Below, one piece after another: positions 23,605-32,222 of a stretch of 64,000 nt of DNA. Made by a program: the position numbers and the translations under genes. Under the pieces are notes generated by a model, which was not told the origin of the DNA, made no database searches, and saw only the letters and a list, made by a program, of their open reading frames with translations. The first letter of the stretch is position 1. Each line of letters starts with the position of its first letter. Source of the DNA: CAMCHP01 sp036835325 (GTDB lineage Bacteria; Bacteroidota; Bacteroidia; Flavobacteriales_D; Sanyastnellaceae); the NCBI GenBank assembly GCA_036835325.1, contig DAITMF010000015.1:3860-67859 (forward strand), written 5' to 3'.

Positions 23605-25377
23605 CTACAAACGAATCCCCATCACCAGAATGTCGTCAATTTGTTCGTTGGCGCCTTTCCAGTCTTGCAATCGGCTCTTGATTTGAAGTTCATGATCGTA
23701 CATGTTGCCATCGTTCAAGGAGGCAATGAGTTCGATGAGACGACGACGTGTGAACTTTTTCACGCTTGGTCCGCCGAATTGATCAACAATGCCATCGGTA
23801 AACATGTAAAAACACTGACCTTTCTGCATGGTTCGCTTGTGGAGGGAATACGTCTTGAGGGTGTGTTCGAATGTACCACCCAAAGATTTACGGTCGCCTT
23901 TGATCACCTCAACCTCATGGCCGTTTTTGATGATCAGGTTTTGGTATGCGCCTGCAAATAAGACTTCCTGGGTCGCTTCGTTAAACAGGCACAGGGAGAT
24001 ATCCATGCCGGTGCTCACCATGGTGCTCGCCTCACGCTGTTTCAATTCGCGCACCACATAGGTGTCAATGAACTGCAGTACCTCGTCGGGGTGTTCGATA
24101 CCGTTTTCAATCACTGCCTGGTTAAGCAGCTTAGAACTGAGCATGCTCATGAAGGCGCCGGGTACGCCGTGACCGGTGCAATCAACGCAGGCTACCCATT
24201 TTTTTGTTCCGGAATTGTGGAACCAGTAGAAGTCTCCGCTCACGATTCCTTTGGGCCGCATGTAAACAAATGCATCATCAAACGACGCGGTTAACTCAGT
24301 AAGCCTAGGCAAGAGCAACTGTTGAATGCGCTTTGCAGCAATGATGCTCTCGGTCATTTGAATGTAGTTGTTGCGAAGCACCGAATTGATGCGTTCACGT
24401 TCTTCGGCCTCGAGTTTCAACTTGTGGTTGAGTTCTGAGAGTTCGTTCACCCGGGCTGCGACGGTATCTTCTAGCCGCTCAACGATGCGCATGGCCCTCA
24501 TTTCGCTCTCGCGAACGCTGGTCATGTCAGTGAAACTAACGGTTACGTATGACTTTCGGTCTTCGTTGAGAACGGTTTTTACAAGCAGGTGTCGGTGATG
24601 CCCCTTTAGGGTTTTCGCTTCGATCGATTGCTCAACCGAAGCTTGTCCGCTCAAGTGTTGAATTTGATTCGAGAGCAGTTTTCGAATGTTGCTTGAACCG
24701 AACATACGTCCGAGTTCAGATTTAAACATTAGGGCGTCGGAGGCTTCAAACAGGTGCAGTGCGGCTTGATTTACGGCGGTCACTTCAAGTGTTCGAATAA
24801 TGCGGTTGATGAGCTTTCGCTGAATTGTGCTTGATTGCCCGGCGATTCGCAGAGTATCGAAGTGGTTTTCAAATTTAAATTCGGCAAGGGCAACACCGGC
24901 TTGTTCGAAAATGGCTTTGTACCGCTTTTCACTGTCGCTTAGTCGAACGGCCATGGTGTCGCGTTCGTTCTCTGCTGTGCGGCGTTCAAGTGCCCTACGT
25001 ATGGAGTGGTCAAGACGCATGAGCGATGACTTCAATACATAGTCATCGATGCCATTGTTAACGCATTCACGTGCACTGGCTTCAGGGAGTTGGCCTGTCA
25101 GAATGATAAACGGTACTTCCAAACCCAATTCGCGAATAACGAGGTAGGCATCCAATCCGCTAAACGATGGCAGTGCATAGTCGCTTACAATCACGTCAGG
25201 AGCCTGTTCATTTAAATAATTGATGAACGACTCTTTGTTGGTCACCAAGTCAACCTGCCATGTCGGGGCTGATTTTTTCAAGTGGCGTTGAATCAACTGA
25301 GCGTCCGATGCGTAATCTTCAAGTAGAAGAATGCGCAAATCGGGTGTTGATCCGATTTTCGGACTTTGCGTGGTCAT
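23605..25377 (-). CDS. Response regulator with SpoIIE-type PP2C serine phosphatase output
   Basis: 590 residues. Receiver domain (about 14-135): LLLEDYASDAQLIQ acidic pocket, phospho-acceptor Asp in VSDYALPSFSGLDA, conserved Thr in ILTGQ and Lys in YVLKSS. A PAS-like segment (about 150-275), a coiled coil (about 285-345), and a PP2C/SpoIIE phosphatase (about 365-590) with GDFYWFH, VDCTGHGVPGAFMSML (metal Asp and Gly), MFTDGIVDQFG and DDILVMGI follow. Phosphorylation of the receiver probably switches the phosphatase that acts on a serine-phosphorylated protein such as an anti-anti-sigma factor; none is in view. Last gene of the signalling cluster. Confidence 0.88.
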   Translation of the reverse strand: MTTQSPKIGSTPDLRILLLEDYASDAQLIQRHLKKSAPTWQVDLVTNKESFINYLNEQAPDVIVSDYALPSFSGLDAYLVIRELGLEVPFIILTGQLPEASARECVNNGIDDYVLKSSLMRLDHSIRRALERRTAENERDTMAVRLSDSEKRYKAIFEQAGVALAEFKFENHFDTLRIAGQSSTIQRKLINRIIRTLEVTAVNQAALHLFEASDALMFKSELGRMFGSSNIRKLLSNQIQHLSGQASVEQSIEAKTLKGHHRHLLVKTVLNEDRKSYVTVSFTDMTSVRESEMRAMRIVERLEDTVAARVNELSELNHKLKLEAEERERINSVLRNNYIQMTESIIAAKRIQQLLLPRLTELTASFDDAFVYMRPKGIVSGDFYWFHNSGTKKWVACVDCTGHGVPGAFMSMLSSKLLNQAVIENGIEHPDEVLQFIDTYVVRELKQREASTMVSTGMDISLCLFNEATQEVLFAGAYQNLIIKNGHEVEVIKGDRKSLGGTFEHTLKTYSLHKRTMQKGQCFYMFTDGIVDQFGGPSVKKFTRRRLIELIASLNDGNMYDHELQIKSRLQDWKGANEQIDDILVMGIRL

Positions 25378-25402
25378 GGTGTCAGGTTAGGGAAGGATGA
25401 GC

Positions 25403-26044
25403 TTAATTCGCGGGGAGAAGATTGTGCAGCAGAATGTACTTGATAATGTCGGAGTTGTTGTCCATGTTCATCTTGTTCAGAATGCGTGCGCGGTAGGTCG
25501 AAATCGTTTTCGCACTCAAGCTGAGTTGTGAAGCGATTTGATTGTTCGGTTTCCCTTCACCGATGGCCAAGAAAACTTCGTATTCTCTGTCAGACAGTGA
25601 ACTGTGAGGAAGTTCTTGGTTCTTTGAGCTCATTTCGCGGTAGAGCAGTTTTGTAATGGCCGGGCTCAGGTATTCGCCGCCGTTGTAAATTACACGCACG
25701 GCTTCAATGAGCACTTCGGGTGCAGAGTCTTTGTGCAGGTAACCCGAGGCACCTGCCTTCAGCATGCGAATGGCAAACTGGTCTTCAGGATACATGCTCA
25801 AAACAAGTACCTTGATGTCGGGGTAAAGGATTTTGATTTGCTTGAGTACTTCAAGTCCGCTGCGCCCAGGGAGCGAAACGTCGAGAACAATCAGGTCGGG
25901 TTCTACTTTGCGAAGTCGTTGCAGCAGTTCTTCTCCGCTCGCAATGTCATCGGCAATGATTTTGATGTCAGGGAAATTGGCGATGATTTTGCTCAACCCT
26001 TCACGGACGATTTTGTGATCGTCACAGATAACTACATTAATCAT
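25403..26044 (-). CDS. NarL/FixJ-type response regulator (LuxR helix-turn-helix)
   Basis: 213 residues. Receiver: CDDHKIVREG acidic pair, phospho-acceptor in IVLDVSLPGRSGLEVL, LVLSMYPEDQ and YLHKDSAPE for the Thr/Ser and Lys positions. C-terminal LuxR-type helix-turn-helix: SLSDREYEVFLAIGEGK, NNQIASQLSLSAKTISTYRARIL. It should be phosphorylated by the neighbouring HisKA_3 kinase and bind promoter DNA. It is a close paralogue of the next gene, with the receiver block from VLVLSMYPED to YLHKDS almost identical. The start is the internal ATG at 26044; a TAAGTTTG element is 30 bases upstream. Confidence 0.93.
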   Translation of the reverse strand: MINVVICDDHKIVREGLSKIIANFPDIKIIADDIASGEELLQRLRKVEPDLIVLDVSLPGRSGLEVLKQIKILYPDIKVLVLSMYPEDQFAIRMLKAGASGYLHKDSAPEVLIEAVRVIYNGGEYLSPAITKLLYREMSSKNQELPHSSLSDREYEVFLAIGEGKPNNQIASQLSLSAKTISTYRARILNKMNMDNNSDIIKYILLHNLLPAN

Positions 26045-26074
26045 GGTGTGTTCGTTTTGGCAACGTGTGTCTAT

Positions 26075-26082
26075 CAAACTTA
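26075..26082 (-). promoter_or_regulatory. -7 element TAAGTTTG upstream of the first NarL-type regulator
   Basis: Exact TAnnTTTG on the minus strand, 30 bases before the start codon. No TTG at the normal distance upstream was found, so only the -7 half is supported. Confidence 0.4.
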
Positions 26083-26149
26083 CGAGCACACCTAAAAAAG
26101 GATTATAGGAGCACGTCTGCTACCTGCGTAGGAATTGCCTTACAGCTGA

Positions 26150-26794
26150 TTATTGTGGGGTTCCGGGCGACAATTCGTGCATCATGATGTACTTCACCAA
26201 GTCTGAGTTGTTCTCCATGTTCATCTTTTCAAGGATGCGGGTGCGGTAGGTACTGATCGTTTTTACGCTCAACGAAAGCTGATTGGCAATGTCTGAAATC
26301 GATTTTCCATCGCCGATGTACAAGAGCACTTCGTATTCACGATCTGACAAATGCTTGTGGGGCAGGTCGGTGGTTTTACCGCTCATCTCCCTGAAGAGCA
26401 ATTGGGTAATTTTCGGACTGAGGTATTCGCCGCCTCGCACAATGGCCCTTAGCGCCTCCAAAAGCAAGCCGGGCTCAGAATCTTTGTGCAGATAGCCCGA
26501 TGCACCGGCTTTCAGCATCCGAATGGCGAACTGGTCTTCAGGGTACATACTCAGCACGAGGACGTTGATTTCCGGACGTAGGGCCTTGATTTGTTTCAGC
26601 ACTTCTAGGCCGTTTCTGCCTGGGAGCGATACATCCAAGATGATCATATCGACTTTGTGATCGCGGATCACTTGAAAGAGCTGTTCGCCGCTTTCCACGT
26701 CGGCCACGACATTGAATTCAGCAAATCCTGAAATAATTTGCTTCAATCCTTCCCTGACGATCTTGTGATCGTCACAAATGGCGATGTTCTTCAT
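26150..26794 (-). CDS. NarL/FixJ-type response regulator, paralogue of the preceding one
   Basis: 214 residues, same layout as its neighbour: receiver with CDDHKIVREG, IILDVSLPGRNGLEVLKQI and YLHKDSEPG, then LuxR helix-turn-helix with HLSDREYEVLLYIGDGK and IANQLSLSVKTISTYRTRIL. The two regulators are collinear and nearly identical through the receiver output face, but differ in the DNA-recognition helix region (NNQIASQL versus ISDIANQL) and around residues 20-55. That pattern fits a tandem duplication with divergent targets. Start at the ATG at 26794; the frame upstream runs into the kinase gene, which ends only about ten bases away, so it is probably cotranscribed with the kinase. Confidence 0.93.
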   Translation of the reverse strand: MKNIAICDDHKIVREGLKQIISGFAEFNVVADVESGEQLFQVIRDHKVDMIILDVSLPGRNGLEVLKQIKALRPEINVLVLSMYPEDQFAIRMLKAGASGYLHKDSEPGLLLEALRAIVRGGEYLSPKITQLLFREMSGKTTDLPHKHLSDREYEVLLYIGDGKSISDIANQLSLSVKTISTYRTRILEKMNMENNSDLVKYIMMHELSPGTPQ

Positions 26795-26804
26795 GGTGCT
26801 ACAG

Positions 26805-28358
26805 TTAGAGATGAGATTCTGGTTGGTTGTCAATTGTAGTTCTCGGAACATCGTTCAGATTAAAAACAACCCGAATGGATGACCCCTTGTTTGGCTCACT
26901 TGCGAGCGTAAAACGTCCCTTCCACAAACGAATGCGTTCACGTATGCCGAAGAGCCCTAAGCTATTGCTTTTCATGGCAGATTCGGCGTCAAGACCTTTC
27001 CCATTGTCGCGAATTTGGAGAAGAAGTTCATCGTCTTCCACAATGAAATCAACCCACGCTTTGGGTGCATCGGCATGTTTGCTGATGTTGGTAAGTGCTT
27101 CTTGCACAATGCGGTATATGGCAGTGCTGAAGTCTTTATCGAAGCGAAGATCACCAACATCCACGTGTAGGCTGCACCTGGTTTTGGCTGATTTGTTGTA
27201 ATTGCCAACGTGCCATTCAAGCGCAGCCTCGAGCCCCATGTTGTCAAGTACCACGGGCCTGAGTTCGTGAGCAATTCGTCGAACGGTTTCGATGGTAGTT
27301 GTGGTTAAATCAACGAGGTAGTCAACTTTTTCAAGCATCCCATCGCGAAGCGGATTTAAATCGGACGATTGCAATTGCTGCCGCATCCAATACAGCGCAA
27401 GTTTGGTTCCGGTAAGCTCTTGGCCAAGCTGGTCGTGGATTTCGATGGCAATGCGTTCTTTTTCGTCTTCCCGTACTTTTTCGAGGTACTTGGCGAGGAT
27501 TTGCAGTTGCTCGTTGAGTTCTTTGGTTTCACGTTCTGCGAAAACGCGTGCGGAGATGTCGTTGACAATGCAGACCAACGCTCGGGGTGAAGCGCCGCTT
27601 ACCGGACCGATGCGAAACATCAGCCACCGTTCGTCGTTATCGGGTGTGTTGGCGCGCAACTCCAAGCTGACCGTTACGGTGGTGTTCAGGCTTTGTACCA
27701 ATGCGTCGTGCAAACGGTAGCGCTCAGAATCGGTCACCATATCGGTAATTGAGCTTCCGTGTTGCCCCCAGTTCTTGGTCTTGTCGAACAAACGGTTTGA
27801 GTAGACCACCGTTCCGGCAGGGTCAACTTTGTAGATGCCGTCAGGCGCATGGGTAGTGATGGCGCGAATGTTCGCTTCGCTCTCCGCAAGTTCAGCCACG
27901 GCGCGCTGTTTGGCGTACACATTCAATTTGGCGGTGAGCGCTGATTCCACGGCACTGCACAAACGGCCCAAGGAGTCTTTCAATACGTAGTCGTCAGCGC
28001 CTGCCTTGATGCAGGCCACCGCGATTTCTTCATTCATACTTCCGGTACAAATGATAAACGGTAGGTAGGGTAAAGTGCTCCGCACATGCAGCAGTGCATC
28101 CATGCCGGTGTATTGCGGCAATGAGTAGTCTGACAGCACAATGTGCGGTTTGAAATCGATCAAAGCTGCTTCGAAATCTACTCTGTTGGTTACAACTTTG
28201 ATTTCGCGCGGGTACTGGAGTTTTCTGAGCTGCAGGGCAATAACATCGGCATCTGACCGGAGGTCTTCGAGCAGCAGCATGCGCAATGTACCTCCATGAC
28301 TGCCGTCATAAAGTGCGAGTTCGGTGACCTGTGCCGTTTGCTGCTCTATTGCATTCAT
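26805..28358 (-). CDS. Hybrid sensor: N-terminal receiver, PAS, HisKA_3 histidine kinase
   Basis: 517 residues, no membrane segment, so a cytosolic sensor. Receiver domain (about 27-145) with LLLEDLRSDAD, phospho-acceptor Asp in LSDYSLPQYTGMDA and YVLKDS; PAS domain (about 160-280) with ITTHAPDGIYKVDPAGTVVY; dimerisation/phospho-acceptor helix ERIAIEIHDQLGQELTGTKL with the His of HisKA_3 kinases (about 315); and an ATPase with IVQEALTNISKHA (N box), DNGKGLD (G box) and LGLFGIRERIRLW. NarX/DesK-type kinases of this kind normally phosphorylate NarL regulators, two of which lie directly downstream. An N-terminal receiver means the kinase is itself a response regulator, so the pathway is layered. 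Confidence 0.9.
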   Translation of the reverse strand: MNAIEQQTAQVTELALYDGSHGGTLRMLLLEDLRSDADVIALQLRKLQYPREIKVVTNRVDFEAALIDFKPHIVLSDYSLPQYTGMDALLHVRSTLPYLPFIICTGSMNEEIAVACIKAGADDYVLKDSLGRLCSAVESALTAKLNVYAKQRAVAELAESEANIRAITTHAPDGIYKVDPAGTVVYSNRLFDKTKNWGQHGSSITDMVTDSERYRLHDALVQSLNTTVTVSLELRANTPDNDERWLMFRIGPVSGASPRALVCIVNDISARVFAERETKELNEQLQILAKYLEKVREDEKERIAIEIHDQLGQELTGTKLALYWMRQQLQSSDLNPLRDGMLEKVDYLVDLTTTTIETVRRIAHELRPVVLDNMGLEAALEWHVGNYNKSAKTRCSLHVDVGDLRFDKDFSTAIYRIVQEALTNISKHADAPKAWVDFIVEDDELLLQIRDNGKGLDAESAMKSNSLGLFGIRERIRLWKGRFTLASEPNKGSSIRVVFNLNDVPRTTIDNQPESHL

Positions 28359-28771
28359 GGGTTGGGTAAGGTATTCGTTTCGATCCAGTAACGTACCGTT
28401 TGGGTCACTGCCTTTGCATGTTCAATATAGTCAATTGGCTTCACAATGTAGCTATTGGCCCTCAACGCATACGCTCTTCGAATGTCACTTTCAACGGCTG
28501 AGGAGGTCAGAATCACTACCGGAACGGTGTCAAAACGCGCGTCTGATCGCAAGCGTTGGAGAACCTCAAACCCATTGATTCGCGGTAGTTTAAGGTCGAG
28601 AAAAACCATGGTCAACTCTTGGTGCAGGTCGCTGTCGGCTGCCAATAATCCGTCGAGCGCAAGTGCGCCGTCTCTAAAAACGACCATATCAACATTGAGC
28701 CCGGCCTTGCGCAGAGCAATTTGAGTCAGTTCAACATCGTTGCCATTGTCTTCAATTAAGCAAAGCTTCAT
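28355..28771 (-). CDS. Single-domain response regulator (Rcp1/CheY-like)
   Basis: 138 residues, receiver domain only: LIEDNGNDVELTQIALRKAG, phospho-acceptor in VFLDLKLPRINGFEVL, VVILTSSAVESD, and SYIVKPIDYIEH. The LDLKLP motif followed by NGFEVL is typical of Rcp1-like receivers that partner with phytochrome-type or PAS-type kinases. With no output domain it should act as a phosphorelay or protein-interaction switch. Its stop overlaps the start of the hybrid kinase by 4 bases (ATGA), so the two are translationally coupled. The start is the ATG at 28771, at the beginning of the receiver fold; the longer upstream frame lies in the terminator region. Confidence 0.9.
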   Translation of the reverse strand: MKLCLIEDNGNDVELTQIALRKAGLNVDMVVFRDGALALDGLLAADSDLHQELTMVFLDLKLPRINGFEVLQRLRSDARFDTVPVVILTSSAVESDIRRAYALRANSYIVKPIDYIEHAKAVTQTVRYWIETNTLPNP

Positions 28772-28812
28772 TCTGCACACATTTTGGGCAATTTCGTGCG
28801 CTTCGGTCAAAA

Positions 28813-28838
28813 AAAAGCGGGACCGAAGCCCCGCTTTT
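28813..28838 (-). terminator. Rho-independent terminator of the TPR-like gene, with an overlapping alternative hairpin
   Basis: On the minus strand AAAAGCGGG and CCCGCTTTT form a 9-bp stem closed by a C-TTCG-G tetraloop and followed by eight T. A second perfect 9-bp pairing, GCTTCGGTC (28800-28808) with GACCGAAGC (28821-28829), overlaps it and excludes it, as in antiterminator pairs. Confidence 0.8.
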
Positions 28839-28857
28839 CAACCTAAGAGTATGGATA

Positions 28858-29580
28858 TCATCCAATGATGATGCTGTAAACCACATTGAACTCTTTATCG
28901 TTCTTAAAGTGTTCCTCAGCCAATTCGAGGAGTTCGCGTGCATTGGCACGTTCACCGATTTCGTTGAGCATTTCGGCATTGCGAATCACGCCCATTTTGA
29001 GCAGTTCGAGTTGCTCTTTGCGGAGATTGGCTACGCCTTGTTCTTTGAGCAAGTTTTTAGCGTTGTCGTACGATGTGAGTGCGTCTTTCTTCGCCTTCAT
29101 CATCCATTCGTTGTAGCCGCGCATGAGCCATGCACCCGGGTCGTTCATGTCGATATCGGTAAGTTGCTTGTACAAGCCTTTGGACTTGGTGTACTTTTCA
29201 GAATCGCTTTGCTGTTCAGCTTCTGAAATGGCCGCCACACGAATTTCGCTTATGAAATCTTGAAATTCGCCCAAGAAAGCATTGTCTTTGTCTTTCTTCC
29301 TGAACTTGATCAGGTACTTCACCGCATCTTTGTCGGCTTTCGGGTATTTCTCTTTGAGTGTGGGGTCATCCATGTTGGCGATTCTAAAAAATGCCATGCT
29401 CATGTAGCCATAGGGCAGAGGGTCATTCTTCGTTTTATCGTCTTCAGTGTACTTAACTGCCTTGTACAGACAGCGCTCGTACTTCTCGTCAACGATGAGC
29501 TCCAACAGTTCGTCGTAGTTCTGTGCGTTCGCATTTTGGGCAGCGAACAAAAACAGGGCCGCAATGTATAGGTACTTCAT
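28858..29580 (-). CDS. Secreted TPR-like helical protein of unknown function
   Basis: 240 residues with a signal peptide (YLYIAALFLFAAQNANAQ). The rest is strongly charged and helical. It shows tetratricopeptide-like repeats in the second half: DPGAWLMRGYNEWMMKAKKDALTSYDNA, then ELLKMGVIRNAEMLNEIGERANARELLELAEEHF. TPR proteins scaffold protein complexes; this one would do so in the periplasm. It is monocistronic, ending in a strong terminator. Start at the ATG 29580, immediately before the signal peptide. The function is unknown. Confidence 0.72.
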   Translation of the reverse strand: MKYLYIAALFLFAAQNANAQNYDELLELIVDEKYERCLYKAVKYTEDDKTKNDPLPYGYMSMAFFRIANMDDPTLKEKYPKADKDAVKYLIKFRKKDKDNAFLGEFQDFISEIRVAAISEAEQQSDSEKYTKSKGLYKQLTDIDMNDPGAWLMRGYNEWMMKAKKDALTSYDNAKNLLKEQGVANLRKEQLELLKMGVIRNAEMLNEIGERANARELLELAEEHFKNDKEFNVVYSIIIG

Positions 29581-29700
29581 AACGCGTTTATCTCTTTTAC
29601 AGCATCTAATCAAAGACAATGCCGAAATTTACGACATTCCCAATGGCTAAGCAAAGATGTGCGAAAGTTCGCTCGTTGTGGCAATCCACCTTTTTCTGAT

Positions 29701-29724
29701 TTTCTTTTTTTGGATGGATGGATT
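29701..29724 (-). repeat. Dispersed CATCCATCC-polyA repeat, copy 5
   Basis: On the minus strand ATCCATCCATCC followed by AAAAAAAGAAA. The ATG of the helicase gene at 29718 lies inside the GGATGGATGGAT on the plus strand. Confidence 0.7.
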
Positions 29725-32129
29725 ACTCCGATGTAAATCAGTGGTTTGAGTCTAAAGGATGGCGTCCTTTCGCCTTTCAAATGGAGGCGTGGGATGCCGT
29801 TGATCGCGGGTTGGATGGTTTGGTCAACGCTCCAACCGGAAGCGGAAAGTCGTACTCGCTCCTGGTTCCTGCCCTCAAAAAGGCCGCGCAGCATCCTCAG
29901 CACCAACTTCAAGTTATTTGGTTAACGCCCATCCGTGCCTTGGCGAAAGAGATTCATCTCGCAGCCACGCGATTGGCAGAAGGGTGCTCGTTGCCCGTAA
30001 GCATAGGTATTCGCACGGGCGATACCTCATCCGCCGATAGGCGAAAACAAAAAGAAAAGCTACCGAACCTCCTCATAACAACGCCTGAAAGCCTCCATCT
30101 TTTGCTGTGTGACAAGCAGCACCGCGAACTGTTTAAGCATGTAAAAGTGCTGGTTGCCGATGAATGGCATGAGCTCATCGGGTCAAAACGGGGCGTACAA
30201 GTTGAACTCGCTGCGGCTTGGATGCGCCGCATTGCACCGCAATTGCAAACGTGGGGCATTTCGGCTACCATTGGCAACCTGCATCAAGCCATGGAAGTGC
30301 TCACCGGCGTGGCAGGGGCTGCCAAGGGCGTGATCGTGCGCAGCAATATCGCCAAGAAACTTACGGTGGAAACCCTCATCCCTGAATCGTTTGAGCGCCT
30401 GCCGTGGTCGGGCCACATTGGTACCCAACTGGTGAGTCATGTGGCTCAGGTGATTGAAAATCATACATCTACGTTGGTTTTTACCAATACCCGGGCGCAA
30501 AGTGAGATTTGGTACCGCGAACTCATGGAGCACAAGCCTGAGCTCGCCGGGTTGGTGGCCATGCACCACAGTGCGCTTGACCGCGACCTCAGAAACTGGG
30601 TTGAAGATTCCCTGTACGACGGCAAACTGAAGGCCGTTGTGTGCACCTCAAGCCTCGATTTGGGCGTTGATTTTCGTCCGGTCGACGCGGTAGTACAAAT
30701 CGGCGGTCCAAAAGGTGTTGCGCGTTTCATTCAGCGTGCCGGTCGCAGTGGCCACCAGCCCGGAGCAGCCAGTCAGATTTGGTTTTTGCCTACCAATGCA
30801 CTTGAACTGATTGAAGCAGCTGCGCTGAGAACGGCCATCGAGCGCGGTTTTGTGGAAGAGCGACTGCCGCTTGTACGCTCGTTTGATGTTTTGGTGCAAT
30901 TTCTTGTTTCACTCGCCACCGGAGGAGGTTTCGCGCCAAATGAAGCCCGCGAAGCGGTTAGCGATACGCATGCTTTCGCATCGATTGACGACGATGAATG
31001 GGCGCAATGCCTGCGCTTCATAACAACGGGCGGCAATTCGTTGGAAGCTTACCAAGAGTACCGAAAGGTGACCGAAATTGACGGTCGTTGGCACATCGCG
31101 TCGACCACGCATGCGCGCCGCCACCGCATGTCAGTTGGCACCATCGTTGGCGATACCATGGTGCGGGTGAAGTACCGACGCGGGGCGACCATCGGACACG
31201 TTGAAGAGTATTTTGCTGCCGGTTTGAACGACGGTGATGCCTTTTGGTTTGCAGGCCGAAGTTTGGAAGTGCTCTCGTTCAAAGGAACCGAACTGGAGGT
31301 GAAGAACACCACCAAGCGTACAGGGAAAATACCCGCGTGGCAAGGTGGCCGCTTGCCCTTGAGTTCAATGCTTTCTGAGCTGATGCAAGAAAAGGTGACC
31401 GATTACCTGAGCGGTGACATCACCGACCGGGAAATGGAGCGCATTGTGCCGGTTTTCGACCTTCAACAAACGCGGTCGATGTTGCCCAGTTCGTCAGAAT
31501 TCCTGGTTGAAGTGCTTGAATCAAAAGAAGGTTTTCACGTGTTTATGTTCCCCTTTGCAGGTCGCCTTGTTCATGAAGGCATGGCCTCATTGGTGGCTTA
31601 CCGCATTGGTCGTGAACACCCTAGAAGCTTCTCGATGGCGTTCAACGACTACGGTTTCGAGTTGCTCACTGACCGGAGCTTCCCGATTGATGAGGCCGAC
31701 GTTCAACGTTGGCTAAGTACCGAAGCCCTCATTTCAGATTTGCAATCGGCCGTGAATGCAGCCGAGATTGCGCGTCGGAAGTTTCGCGACATTGCCGTTA
31801 TCGCGGGTTTGGTGTTCCGCGGATACCCCGGAGCGCCAGTGAAAGACCGGCACCTTCAAATGTCATCGTCGCTGGTGTTTGAGGTGTTTGGAGATTACGA
31901 TTCTCAGAATCTTTTGTACCGTCAGGCGTTCGATGAAATGTTGGAGTATCAGCTTGAAATCCGACGGTTTCGTCAGGCCTTGTTGAACATTGATTCGCGT
32001 AGAATTTGCATTTCCAGGCCCGAGAAGCCTACACCGCTGGGCTTTCCGATCATGGTTGATCGTTTGCGCGAACGCATGTCGATGGAACAATTGGAAGACC
32101 GCATCGCCCGAATGCAACGTGAAGTGTGA
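29718..32129 (+). CDS. Ligase-associated DEXH-box DNA helicase (Lhr-like)
   Basis: 803 residues of the Lhr-like DEXH helicases that accompany an ATP-dependent DNA ligase and nuclease in a DNA repair system. Motifs: Q-motif region WRPFAFQMEAW, Walker A NAPTGSGKS (about 37-45), WLTPIRALAKE, TTPESLHLLL, DEWH box in VADEWHELIG, WGISATIGN, then the second RecA domain with TLVFTNTRAQSE, TSSLDLGVDFRPVD and IQRAGRSGHQPG. The C-terminal Lhr-type winged-helix/DUF part follows. The partner ligase, exonuclease and phosphoesterase are not in the window, so here the helicase stands alone. The start codon is embedded in a dispersed repeat copy; no promoter is obvious. Confidence 0.88.
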   Translation: MDYSDVNQWFESKGWRPFAFQMEAWDAVDRGLDGLVNAPTGSGKSYSLLVPALKKAAQHPQHQLQVIWLTPIRALAKEIHLAATRLAEGCSLPVSIGIRTGDTSSADRRKQKEKLPNLLITTPESLHLLLCDKQHRELFKHVKVLVADEWHELIGSKRGVQVELAAAWMRRIAPQLQTWGISATIGNLHQAMEVLTGVAGAAKGVIVRSNIAKKLTVETLIPESFERLPWSGHIGTQLVSHVAQVIENHTSTLVFTNTRAQSEIWYRELMEHKPELAGLVAMHHSALDRDLRNWVEDSLYDGKLKAVVCTSSLDLGVDFRPVDAVVQIGGPKGVARFIQRAGRSGHQPGAASQIWFLPTNALELIEAAALRTAIERGFVEERLPLVRSFDVLVQFLVSLATGGGFAPNEAREAVSDTHAFASIDDDEWAQCLRFITTGGNSLEAYQEYRKVTEIDGRWHIASTTHARRHRMSVGTIVGDTMVRVKYRRGATIGHVEEYFAAGLNDGDAFWFAGRSLEVLSFKGTELEVKNTTKRTGKIPAWQGGRLPLSSMLSELMQEKVTDYLSGDITDREMERIVPVFDLQQTRSMLPSSSEFLVEVLESKEGFHVFMFPFAGRLVHEGMASLVAYRIGREHPRSFSMAFNDYGFELLTDRSFPIDEADVQRWLSTEALISDLQSAVNAAEIARRKFRDIAVIAGLVFRGYPGAPVKDRHLQMSSSLVFEVFGDYDSQNLLYRQAFDEMLEYQLEIRRFRQALLNIDSRRICISRPEKPTPLGFPIMVDRLRERMSMEQLEDRIARMQREV

Positions 32130-32197
32130 TGCCCTTGGGATTGTGATTGAGCATGAATTATTGTTGGCAGCCGCCCTCTGGACCAAAAGCAAAATGC

Positions 32198-32205
32198 TAC
32201 TTTTG
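32198..32205 (+). promoter_or_regulatory. -7 element TACTTTTG upstream of the TonB receptor
   Basis: Exact TAnnTTTG, 17 bases before the start codon. The nearest TTG is 31 bases upstream, too far for a normal -33 element, so only the -7 half is supported. Confidence 0.4.
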
Positions 32206-32222
32206 CTGACCTGTAAACCTGA

